In this document: positions 16,661 to 24,372 of the stretch, piece by piece
Layout: each line of letters starts with the position of its first letter
How positions within the stretch are numbered: position 1 is the stretch's first letter
NCBI GenBank assembly: GCA_964402175.1
Contig: CAYOBN010000015.1
Span: forward strand, 16,138 to 80,137
DNA from: JAWKUK01 sp964402175
GTDB taxonomy: Bacteria; Planctomycetota; UBA1135; GCA-002686595
DNA: 64,000 bases
Reading direction: 5' to 3'
Program-made: the position numbers and the translations under genes
Notes under the pieces: model-generated
Databases searched by the model: none
What the model was told of the DNA's origin: nothing
Seen by the model: only the letters and a program-made list of their open reading frames with translations

Positions 16661-17566
16661 TCAGGCGCGGCGGAAACGCACGACGAGGTTCAGATGGTCG
16701 CTGGGAAAGCGCCGCTCCGGCAGCCGCTGGGGACCGAGCTCTGCGTGGGCCGGGGCATCGAGCAGCGCCACTGGCGCCAGCTCCGCGCTGTGGAACACGT
16801 AGTCGATGACCTTGCGTGTCTCGTGCTCGCGGATCTTCCACGTGGTCCACGCCTGCGGCAGCGAGTGATGTGTGCGGTACGCGCTCGCGAGACCCAGTGG
16901 GTGCGCGAGGAGCGTGCCCACCGCGGCGCTGTCGGGTGTGTCGTTGAAGTCGCCAGCGACGATCAGCGGCTCTCCGGGGCGGCGGATCCGCGCGAGCGCC
17001 GCGCAGAGTTGCTGGGTCTGCGCTGTGCGCTCTGCCTCGAACCCGGATTTGGCCCGCAGGTGGGTCGTCGCCACGAGCAACGTGGAGCCGTCCGGTCGAC
17101 GAAAGCGCTCGAAGAGCGCGACCTGCGTCGCGGGCTCACCGGTCAACTGCACGTACCGCAGCGCACCGTCCGTGGGCTCGTCTAGCTCGACCCTCTCGAG
17201 CGCGGTCGGCCGGTGGAAGAGCGCCACACCGTCCCGGCCTTCGGCCTTCGGCAACCACTTGCCGACGAAACCTATGCGACCGAGCTCGCGCGCGAGCTCG
17301 TCGAAGTGATCGACCTCCTGCAGGCACAAGAGGTCGGGCAGGCGCCCGAAGCCATGGGGGTCGGTGAGCTCGGCCAGGATCCGTGGTCCGCGGTGGGCCC
17401 AGTCCAGGTCCGCGGCGGGGACCAATGGGAAGGCGTCCGACAGCGCGTCCGCGAGCACGTTCCACGTCAGCAGGATCAGGTCGCCGTCCACGGGCTCGGG
17501 CGCTGCGGGCTGCGCCGATGTTCCGGTGGTGTCGACGCAGAGGAGCGGGCGCGCGAAACGATGCAT
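16661..17566 (-). CDS. EEP-family (endonuclease/exonuclease/phosphatase) hydrolase
   Basis: 301 aa from ATG 17566. The EEP motifs are in order: LLTWNVLAD (Asn), LLCLQEVD (Glu metal ligand), TTHLRAKSG, IVAGDFNDTP (Asp/Asn) and FPSDHLNLVV (final Asp-His). The TWNVLA and SDHL forms are closest to CCR4/nocturnin/angel-type phosphodiesterases, which act on RNA or nucleotide cofactors; a phosphatase role is also possible. No signal peptide. The frame continues upstream of 17566 but that part overlaps the decayed repeat and looks non-coding. The gene sits alone between two copies of a diverged repeat, suggesting it arrived with a duplication or integration event. Confidence 0.85.
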   Translation of the reverse strand: MHRFARPLLCVDTTGTSAQPAAPEPVDGDLILLTWNVLADALSDAFPLVPAADLDWAHRGPRILAELTDPHGFGRLPDLLCLQEVDHFDELARELGRIGFVGKWLPKAEGRDGVALFHRPTALERVELDEPTDGALRYVQLTGEPATQVALFERFRRPDGSTLLVATTHLRAKSGFEAERTAQTQQLCAALARIRRPGEPLIVAGDFNDTPDSAAVGTLLAHPLGLASAYRTHHSLPQAWTTWKIREHETRKVIDYVFHSAELAPVALLDAPAHAELGPQRLPERRFPSDHLNLVVRFRRA

Positions 17567-17923
17567 GTCGGACGGTTGGTGTTGGACCGGGTGATCGCAC
17601 GGGGCGGGAGCGGTTGCGCCTCCAACCCGAGCGGGCGAGACGTTGCAACCGAGGCGCGCCCCCCAATATACGGCAGACAGCGGCCGATTCGGGCGCTGTG
17701 GCGCGTTTTGGCTCGGGTCCAGTGTGTCGCGCCCATCGGGGTGACAATGAGCTCGACCACGGAAACGACGAGGCGCGACGCACCGGCGATCCGGCGCGGA
17801 CACCGGAACCGTCGCCCGAACGGAGGGTCCAGGGCCATCGCGGCCACGCGCAGCAAGTGTTGCAGCACGGTGCCCTCGAGCCCTGTCACCTTCCACAGGG
17901 GAGCGAGGGCCAGTGTCGAATGC
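17567..17923. other. Leader of the EEP gene and decayed sequence
   Basis: No gene seen. On the minus strand a TATATT (plus-strand 17665-17670) stands out in very GC-rich surroundings and could be a -10 element for the EEP gene, about 100 bp upstream of its start; no matching -35 was found. The part nearest 17900 shows weak possible similarity to the permease gene. Confidence 0.4.
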
Positions 17924-18268
17924 GCTCGACGGAGTCGGATCCTCGGCCCTAGGGATGGCCGTCGCTGCGCTGCAACTCGCCGGGCTCCCGTCGCACGATC
18001 AGCGCCGCCATTTCCGGATTGGATGCGCTCTGCCGGCACCTGATTCGGTGCGGACGACACCGAGCAGGCGCGCACCGACGCCGCGGAGTCGCGCGATGGT
18101 GGTGCGCAGCCCGCCTTCGTCGTACTCCGTATCGTCGGCGTGCACGACGATCGCTCCGTCGAGCTGTCTGACTGCGACTTCGACCTCGACGGCGGCGGTC
18201 GGCGCTGGAAGGTCGTACACCACGAGATCGTGGTGCGCGGCGATGTCCTCTGCAAACCGCCGGAACGA
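17924..18268 (+). repeat. Diverged direct repeat, right copy
   Basis: Second copy of the sequence at 15941-16285, same orientation. It starts in GCTCGACGGAGTCGGATCC and runs into the intact 3' end of the co-polymerase gene. In this copy the minus-strand co-polymerase frame is intact and the permease frame is broken. Confidence 0.85.
17926..18021 (+). pseudogene. Remnant of the ABC permease C-terminus
   Basis: The plus strand reads LDGVGSSALGMAVAALQLAG, then LPSHDQRRHF, matching LDGVGASVLGMVAAALFLAG, then VSLRGYRRHF at the end of the intact permease (14707-16038). The stop is lost and upstream permease sequence is not recognisable. The same bases in antisense encode the last residues (RKWRR) of the intact co-polymerase. 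Confidence 0.8.
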
Positions 18269-20800
18269 CGGGCTCTCGATCAAATCTGCCGGATCATCGA
18301 ACGGACGTCCAGCGGGGAGGACCACCAGCCCTGGGACCTCGGTGGTGCGCACACACTGGCGCCAATGTTTGCGCCCGTCGAGCGCCTCGGCCAAACCCGG
18401 TGCTTCGTCCATCCCCAGCAGTGCACACAGCCTCGGCCGGCGGAGGTCGCCTTCGATCAGGCAGACACGCGCACCGGTCTGAGCCCGTGCGAGCGCAAGG
18501 CCGATGGCGAGCTCCGTCCCGCTGCCGCGGGCATCGCTCGGGAGGACTGCGACGGCGCGGGGAACGCGCCCTGTCCCGTCCGCTGCGAGCAGGCGCCCGC
18601 GCAGACCGCGCAGCGCGTGGGCGGCGGCTCCGCCGGGCTCGTCCAGCAGGGCCATGTGGGCGCGCTGTCCGTCGTGACGCACGGCCGGATGAACGGACGC
18701 CGGGACACGCGCGAGTAGAGGGAGCTCGGTTTCGCGCGCGAGCTCCTCGTCGTCCACATCCCGGCCGCGTCGGCGACCAGCGAGGAGCTGCACCGCGGCT
18801 CCGACGCCAGCGCCGACCGCTCCGCCCACGATCCAGACGAAGCTCGTGATGGGCTTCGAGCGCTGTCGCGGGACCAGGGCCGCGTCGAGCACGCTGACCC
18901 CCGGGGTCACGCCCGCGGCCGCAACCTCGGCCCGTGAGACATCGCGCAACATCGCCGCCACAGCCGCCTGCAGTTGATCGCGTTCGAGCTGCGGGACGAT
19001 CAACGCTTCTTCGGCCGTGCGTAGGGCGCGCTGACGCTCTCGGACCTCCTCGAGCTCGCGCTCGATCGCCTCGGATTCGTGCACGAACCCTGCGAGCCGC
19101 GCTGTCAGAGCCTCGTGCAGTTCCCTCAGGAGTTGCTCGATCGCGCTCTGAACGAGCTGCGACTCCCGCAAGGGCTCCGCAGCGACGAGCTCTTCCCAAC
19201 GCCGCGCATCCGCGCGTCTCTGTTCGAGGAGCGCGCTCTGCGCGGCGAGCTGAGTCCGCAGGCCCGCCTCGAGCCTACGGATTCGCGCCTCGAAGCGCGT
19301 ACGCGCTGCTTGCAGTGGCTCGTAGCTGTCGGTGTAGTCGCGCTCCATCTGCTTGAGCTTCAACCGATCTTGCTCGAGCTCTTGGGTCCAAGACTGCAGC
19401 GTCGCAGTCAATGCGATCCCACCCGTTGTCAAGTCGCCCCCAAGGAGCGCCAGCGCGTCGAGGTCACGCTCTTCGATCCGCTGCAGGACGAAACTGAGCT
19501 GGTTGAAGCGCTCGGACGTTGAATCCGCTTCAGCACGGTAACGGTCGGCCGTGACTCGGAGAGTGCGGCGGTACTCGCCTTGATCGGTGCGCTCCACCCG
19601 CAGGAGCTCACCTTCGTGGGCGCCGAGGTCGGCAAGGATGCGCTTGATGCTGGGGTCATCGAGGGCTGCAGCAGAGCGAGCGAGTCCGCTCTTTCGGCCC
19701 GCAGCGAGCTCGTCGAGCACTGCGCTGATCTGTGCGCGGCTGCGCTCCAACTCGGCGCGTTGCAGCGTCAGCGCGCTCGAGCGCGCGCTGAGCGCACGAC
19801 GAGCCGTGTCCCGATCGACGAGCTCCGGCGTGGTGATAGTCAGGCTGCTGATCGCAGCCTCCCGTTCGGCGAGGGCAGTACGCTGCGCATCGAGCTCACG
19901 GCGCAGGTACGCGGCGGCGTCCAAGGCCCGCGTACGAGTGCGATCGACGTCGAGCCGTACGAGCCCATGCACCATGGCATTGGCGATCGCCGCAGCCCGT
20001 TGAGGGTCTTCGTCCGTGACGGTGACACCGAAGGTGCCTTGCTGGTGTTGGAGCGCGTCGACCCGCACACCCGCCATGACGCGGTCGATCACACGGTCGA
20101 TGTCCAAAGCCTCGATACGCCAAGGCCGGGAGTCGAGAGCGCCGCGGACTGCGATGCGCAGCGTCACGCCAGCGTGCTCGATTCGTGCACCGAGGTCGGA
20201 GTGCAGCAGCAGCGGATCCACCGTGTGCAGCGTGGCGCTGGCTTCCGCGTCGGCCGCTGCGACCGCGATCGTACTCGCATCGCGGAACCACACGCGGAGC
20301 GCTTGCGGCGCACCGGGGGCGCGCTGTTCGATCGCGGCGGCGACCTGCATGTAGGAGGCGCGTTTGTCCCTCGCGCCATGCAGGGCGGCGACCAATGGAG
20401 GCGCGGTCTCGTCGGTCACCCACGTCGTGAGGCCGAGCGGCGCAGCGGGGTCCCTAGGATCCGGGAACAGCGCGGCGTCGGTCGCCCGCGGCGCCGCGAA
20501 GCGCGCGATCAGCGCGCGCGAACGCAGATGGCTCTGCGCTTCGTCTGCAGTGGCGATCCCAGGCGGGATCCGCTGTTCCGCAAGCTGCGGGTTCTTCGTC
20601 GCGAAGTCCTCGACACGCACCTTGGCGCTCGTGCGATAGAGCGGCCGTGCCGCGAGCCCGTTCAGTGCGACCGCGGTCGCGACGAACAACGCGACCGACA
20701 GGCCTCGCACCGGACGGTGGCGCAGCCGCGCGACGAGCTTCGTCGCCGCGCGCCAGTCCTCGTGGACGGGCGCGCGCTGTTCACGCTCCAGGGTGGACAT
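17999..20800 (-). CDS. Wzz/Wzc-like polysaccharide co-polymerase with degenerate ATPase domain
   Basis: 933 aa from ATG 20800. A membrane helix at about 32-52, a very long coiled-coil periplasmic part (about 200-630), a second helix near 650-672 (FVWIVGGAVGAGVGAAVQLL) and a C-terminal BY-kinase-like domain form the Wzc layout. The ATPase domain keeps a modified Walker A' (CLIEGDLRRPRL) and Walker B (LVVYDLPAP), but Walker A reads DARGSGTEL, without the usual GK[ST] lysine. There is no C-terminal tyrosine cluster. It probably controls chain length or export without tyrosine kinase activity. It follows the Wza-like gene after 2 bp. Confidence 0.85.
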   Translation of the reverse strand: MSTLEREQRAPVHEDWRAATKLVARLRHRPVRGLSVALFVATAVALNGLAARPLYRTSAKVRVEDFATKNPQLAEQRIPPGIATADEAQSHLRSRALIARFAAPRATDAALFPDPRDPAAPLGLTTWVTDETAPPLVAALHGARDKRASYMQVAAAIEQRAPGAPQALRVWFRDASTIAVAAADAEASATLHTVDPLLLHSDLGARIEHAGVTLRIAVRGALDSRPWRIEALDIDRVIDRVMAGVRVDALQHQQGTFGVTVTDEDPQRAAAIANAMVHGLVRLDVDRTRTRALDAAAYLRRELDAQRTALAEREAAISSLTITTPELVDRDTARRALSARSSALTLQRAELERSRAQISAVLDELAAGRKSGLARSAAALDDPSIKRILADLGAHEGELLRVERTDQGEYRRTLRVTADRYRAEADSTSERFNQLSFVLQRIEERDLDALALLGGDLTTGGIALTATLQSWTQELEQDRLKLKQMERDYTDSYEPLQAARTRFEARIRRLEAGLRTQLAAQSALLEQRRADARRWEELVAAEPLRESQLVQSAIEQLLRELHEALTARLAGFVHESEAIERELEEVRERQRALRTAEEALIVPQLERDQLQAAVAAMLRDVSRAEVAAAGVTPGVSVLDAALVPRQRSKPITSFVWIVGGAVGAGVGAAVQLLAGRRRGRDVDDEELARETELPLLARVPASVHPAVRHDGQRAHMALLDEPGGAAAHALRGLRGRLLAADGTGRVPRAVAVLPSDARGSGTELAIGLALARAQTGARVCLIEGDLRRPRLCALLGMDEAPGLAEALDGRKHWRQCVRTTEVPGLVVLPAGRPFDDPADLIESPSFRRFAEDIAAHHDLVVYDLPAPTAAVEVEVAVRQLDGAIVVHADDTEYDEGGLRTTIARLRGVGARLLGVVRTESGAGRAHPIRKWRR

Positions 20801-20802
20801 CG

Positions 20803-21498
20803 TCAGTCCGCGAGTGACAGCGGCCTTCCGCTGATGTAGAGCGCCGAAAGGCCCAACCCGCTCAAGATCGGCAGCAGGTCCTCTTGGAAGTCCTGTGTGC
20901 CTGTCCGCCGCACCAAGACGATGTCGCCGGACTCGATCGCGACGAGGCTGTTCACGTTCGGCGATTCGCCGTCGAACTCGTGCACCTCGAGCCCGTCGGG
21001 CTGCGGACGCAGCAGGAAGCACCGTTTGCGATCGGCGCCTGGCAAGAACGCACCACCCTGGGCCAGCGCCTCCAGCGCGCTGACGTTGCCGACCAGAGGT
21101 TTCCTGCCTGGGGTGCGTACGTGTCCCGTGACGTGAAAGGCTCGGCTATGCCAGGCCTCCACGGACAGAGACACGAGCGGTTCGCGCAGGAAGAGCGCGT
21201 ACGACGCCTCCACCTCTGCATTCGCCGCTTCGACGTCGAGCCCTCCGAGCTCGACGCGACCGACGAGCGGCAAGTGGAGAGCGCCGCGACCGTCGAGCGC
21301 GACGCCCTCCGGAGGAGTCGAGAGCTCGGGGTGGTTCACGACGACGACGCGGACCCGATCCTCCGGACCGAGGCACATAGGCCTCGGCCCGGAGTCGCGG
21401 GCGATGGTCGTCAGCGACGACGACGGGTCAGGGCGGGACGGGGTCCAGCACCCTGCGAGGAGGGCGAGGACCGCGACGGACGCGGTGGCGAGGCGCAT
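20803..21498 (-). CDS. Wza-like polysaccharide export lipoprotein
   Basis: 231 aa from ATG 21498. The signal ends in a lipobox, LALLAGC (Cys about 17). It contains a polysaccharide export domain (GPEDRVRVVVVNHPELS, then VALDGRGALHLPLVGRVELGGL) and one SLBB-like domain (HVTGHVRTPGRKPLVGNVSALEAL, then GDIVLVRRTG). It is shorter than E. coli Wza, with one SLBB unit and no clear C-terminal amphipathic barrel helix. It is probably an outer-membrane export channel partner of the co-polymerase encoded directly downstream. Confidence 0.88.
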   Translation of the reverse strand: MRLATASVAVLALLAGCWTPSRPDPSSSLTTIARDSGPRPMCLGPEDRVRVVVVNHPELSTPPEGVALDGRGALHLPLVGRVELGGLDVEAANAEVEASYALFLREPLVSLSVEAWHSRAFHVTGHVRTPGRKPLVGNVSALEALAQGGAFLPGADRKRCFLLRPQPDGLEVHEFDGESPNVNSLVAIESGDIVLVRRTGTQDFQEDLLPILSGLGLSALYISGRPLSLAD

Positions 21499-21606
21499 GG
21501 GTGGGGGGGGCTGCGACCACCTCTCGGTCGCTGCTTAGGTGTCGGCGCCCCCGCCGATTCCCAGAGATGGGACTTCCCCGAGAGCGATCCTCGGGATTGC
21601 CCGCAA

Positions 21607-22326
21607 TCAGCCGCCGCTGCGTGCGACCAGCGCAGCGATCCGCGCTTGTTGACCGGCGAGGTCGGCCGTATGCGCGGGGTCGATCACCATGCCCTGGCGC
21701 AGCGCGTGCCCGAACGGCGTCTGATGCACCAGGATGCCCCCCAAGCCGATCGGCACACCGTCGGGCAGATGGAACAGCGCGCGCAACAGCTCATACCGCG
21801 CGAGCTCGTGCGCGAGCTCTGCGCTGAGGTCGAAGCTGAAGCCGATCTCCGACAGGTCGCAGAGGGGCGCGTGCCAGACGCGGCCTCCGGATTCGATCCG
21901 CGCAGGAGCGGTCGTGGCAGCGAGCCGCACTCGGCGACGCCGGCGGCGATTGAAGCGTTCCCACATCCGCGGCGTGAGCTGCGCGTAGAAGCGCTCGCGC
22001 TCGACAAAACGGACACCGAGCTCGAGGCTGTCGCCATCACCGTCCCCGCGGGACTGGTTGCCCACCTGCGCCAGTGTGATGAGCGGTCGCTCGACACCGA
22101 GCACACGGAAGCGCACCTCCAAGAGGGTGCCTAGGGGAAAACGGACGTCGCCCACCGCGCGCAGGGCGAGGCGCGCCCCATTTGCGCTCGTGTTCACGAC
22201 ACGTGTCTCGTAGGACTGCCCCGGCCCGACGATCAGCTCAGCCGTGAGGTCGCCGCCCGGCACACGCTCCTCGCGGCGCCGGTCGTGAGGGTGCGGTTCG
22301 TACGGACGAGCGGGGCTCACGGCCAT
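21607..22326 (-). CDS. Tandem PilZ-domain protein of the polysaccharide locus
   Basis: 239 aa from ATG 22326. The first PilZ unit has RREER (RxxxR, residues 17-21) and NTSANG (NxSxxG, 45-50). The second has RRRRRRVRLA (about 128-137) and CDLSEIG (DxSxxG, about 157). Both units thus keep the c-di-GMP contact motifs. No membrane segment. Its place beside Wza/Wzc-like genes suggests it adjusts polysaccharide output in response to c-di-GMP. It is divergent from the glycosyltransferase at 22437 and same-strand with the Wza gene, 108 bp upstream of it. Confidence 0.8.
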   Translation of the reverse strand: MAVSPARPYEPHPHDRRREERVPGGDLTAELIVGPGQSYETRVVNTSANGARLALRAVGDVRFPLGTLLEVRFRVLGVERPLITLAQVGNQSRGDGDGDSLELGVRFVERERFYAQLTPRMWERFNRRRRRRVRLAATTAPARIESGGRVWHAPLCDLSEIGFSFDLSAELAHELARYELLRALFHLPDGVPIGLGGILVHQTPFGHALRQGMVIDPAHTADLAGQQARIAALVARSGG

Positions 22327-22436
22327 CCCCCGCACCGTACCCGAGCGCTCCCCCCTACGGGAAGTCCTAGGGCGAAGTCCTCGAGGTCCACCCAAGATTC
22401 GGAGTGTCGGTTTCCGATGGGACGGGCACCCCCCCG

Positions 22437-23612
22437 ATGCAGCCCGCTGCCCCCCCGCACGCTGGCTCGCGTGAATTCGAGCTCGCCCGGCCTCGCCTGG
22501 CGATCCTCGGCTCGCGCGGCCTTCCAGCCCGCTACGGCGGTTTCGAGACGTTTGTCGAGGAGCTCGCTCCACGGCTGGTCGAGCGCGGCATCGACGTCAC
22601 GGTCTTCTGTGAGGACCGCAGCGGTCCGAAGCCGCTCGTCTACCGCGGCGTCGACTTGCGCTACGTCCGTGCGTTCGCGCCGGGGCCCCTGCGAACGCTG
22701 CACTTCGACCTCGTCTGTTTGCAGCGTGCGGCGCGCGCCTTCGATGTCGTCTACCTCTTGGGGTATGGCGCTGCATGCGGCGCGAAGCTGGCCCAGCACG
22801 CGGGAGCGCGGCTCTGGATCAACCCCGGCGGCCTCGAATGGCGGCGCTCGAAATGGGGGCGTGAGGCGCGCTTCTGGTTGCGCTCGATGGAGGCGCTCGC
22901 GTGCCGCTTCGCCGATCGCATGATCTTCGACAATGCCGCCCTCGCCGAGGAGATCGTCGCACGTCACGGCGCGCGCTCCAAGGCGACGATCGCTTACGGC
23001 GCCGCGCCGTTGTTGCAGCCGCTCGATCCAGCGCCGATCCGCGCCTTCGGCGTAGGTCGAGGCGCATACGACCTGGTCGTCTGTCGCTTCGAGCCCGAGA
23101 ACCACATGCTGGAGATCGTCCGGGCGCACGCCGTGGCAGCGCCCGACGTGCCGCTCGTGGTCGTCTCCAATGTCGATCTGGACACGGACTACGTGAGGGC
23201 CGTACGTGCCGCCGCAGGAGCTGAGGCGCGCTTCGTCGGTACCGTGTACGACGCGGCGGTGCTGCAGCCGCTGCGTCAGAACGCGCGGCTCCATATCCAC
23301 GGTCACAGCGTCGGCGGCACCAATCCGTCGCTGCTCGAAGCGATGGGAGCTGGCAGCTATGTGCTCGCCGCGGACAATCCCTTCAACCGCGAGGTCCTGG
23401 GCGCCAACGGCGCATACTGGGCTGACGAGCGCGAGCTCGCAGAGCGCCTCCGCACTACGGCTGCGATGGGGGCTCCGCAACGGCGCTCTCAGGGTAGAGC
23501 CAACCTGGAGCGTGTTCGGCGCGTGTACTGCTGGGAGCGCATCGCAGACCAGTACACGGAGCTCATCCACCTCGAAACACGCGGCGCGTCCGTCGCGCGG
23601 CGCGCGGCTTGA
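22437..23612 (+). CDS. DUF1972/GT4 glycosyltransferase (rhamnosyltransferase-like)
   Basis: 391 aa from ATG 22437; GTG 22404 would add 11 residues. The N-terminal motif LAILGSRGLPARYGGFETFVEEL is the hallmark of DUF1972-type GT-B enzymes. The C-terminal half has HGHSVGGTNPSLLEAMGAG, the donor-binding loop with the conserved Glu. Related enzymes transfer rhamnose or other deoxyhexoses in capsule synthesis. The gene faces the eight-gene operon tail to tail, with 7 bp between stops. Confidence 0.87.
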   Translation: MQPAAPPHAGSREFELARPRLAILGSRGLPARYGGFETFVEELAPRLVERGIDVTVFCEDRSGPKPLVYRGVDLRYVRAFAPGPLRTLHFDLVCLQRAARAFDVVYLLGYGAACGAKLAQHAGARLWINPGGLEWRRSKWGREARFWLRSMEALACRFADRMIFDNAALAEEIVARHGARSKATIAYGAAPLLQPLDPAPIRAFGVGRGAYDLVVCRFEPENHMLEIVRAHAVAAPDVPLVVVSNVDLDTDYVRAVRAAAGAEARFVGTVYDAAVLQPLRQNARLHIHGHSVGGTNPSLLEAMGAGSYVLAADNPFNREVLGANGAYWADERELAERLRTTAAMGAPQRRSQGRANLERVRRVYCWERIADQYTELIHLETRGASVARRAA

Positions 23613-23619
23613 CGGTCGA

Positions 23620-24372
23620 TCAAAGCTGCCAGAGGCTCGTCTGTGTGACGACGGCGCACATCGGGCCGTAACCCGAGTGAGTCCAACGCGGGCGATCCGC
23701 CATCAGCTCCGCAGCGGCCCAATTGTTGGGGTGGTCCGAGTTGTCGAGGCACAGCCAGCCGCCGCTCCGCACCTTCGCGCGCGCCAGCTCGACCGCATGG
23801 TAGCGCGACGTAAAAGCGTTCTTGCAGTCGATCAACGCCAGGTCGAACTCGGCCTCGCGCGCGTTCGCGATCCGCGCCAGCGCCTCCGAGCCATCTTCGC
23901 AGTGGAGCGCGAGCCTCGCACCGAACCCGCGCTGTTCGGCCTCCGCCCGCACCGACGAAGCCCAGGTCGGATCGTGCTCGATGGAGGTGACATGGGCGCC
24001 GCGCTGCAGCAGCCAGAGGGTCGAGTTGCCGCTGCCGAGCTCGAGCACACGTGTGCCGGGAGCGACGATCTGCGCGAGCTGCCGGATCGCGTCGTAGGTC
24101 AAGAAGGGCAGCGGCCGCGTCAGGAGCGGCTTACGGCGGACGGCCCAATAGGTCGCGAGGACATGGGGTAGCCGCAGCACGCTGCGCCACGATGGCGGGC
24201 GCCCTTGCAGGTCGCGCAGCCGATTGTGGACGCGGATACGGTGCTCGCCGTCGCTGCTGGTCCACGCCACGACGTAGCGCGCCGAGATCCGATCCAGGAC
24301 CGGACGCTCGTAGAAGGTCCGGACGTCGTCCGCGCGCGGACTCTGACGGAGTTGTTGATCCAAGTCGCTCAT
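23620..24372 (-). CDS. Class I SAM-dependent methyltransferase
   Basis: 250 aa from ATG 24372. SAM-binding motif I is VLELGSGNSTLWLL, followed by SIEHDPTWASSV (acidic residue binding ribose), CEDGSEAL and DLALIDCKNAF (motif IV). It ends in a conserved-looking LCLDNSDHPNN block. It is the last gene of the minus-strand polysaccharide operon and overlaps the upstream gene by 4 nt, so a sugar or lipid carrier methylation is likely; the acceptor is unknown. Confidence 0.85.
   Translation of the reverse strand: MSDLDQQLRQSPRADDVRTFYERPVLDRISARYVVAWTSSDGEHRIRVHNRLRDLQGRPPSWRSVLRLPHVLATYWAVRRKPLLTRPLPFLTYDAIRQLAQIVAPGTRVLELGSGNSTLWLLQRGAHVTSIEHDPTWASSVRAEAEQRGFGARLALHCEDGSEALARIANAREAEFDLALIDCKNAFTSRYHAVELARAKVRSGGWLCLDNSDHPNNWAAAELMADRPRWTHSGYGPMCAVVTQTSLWQL

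Noticed and set aside
17567..17896. Upstream extension of the EEP frame
   Set aside because: It overlaps the leader and decayed repeat, lacks domain content, and the first motif appears only after ATG 17566.
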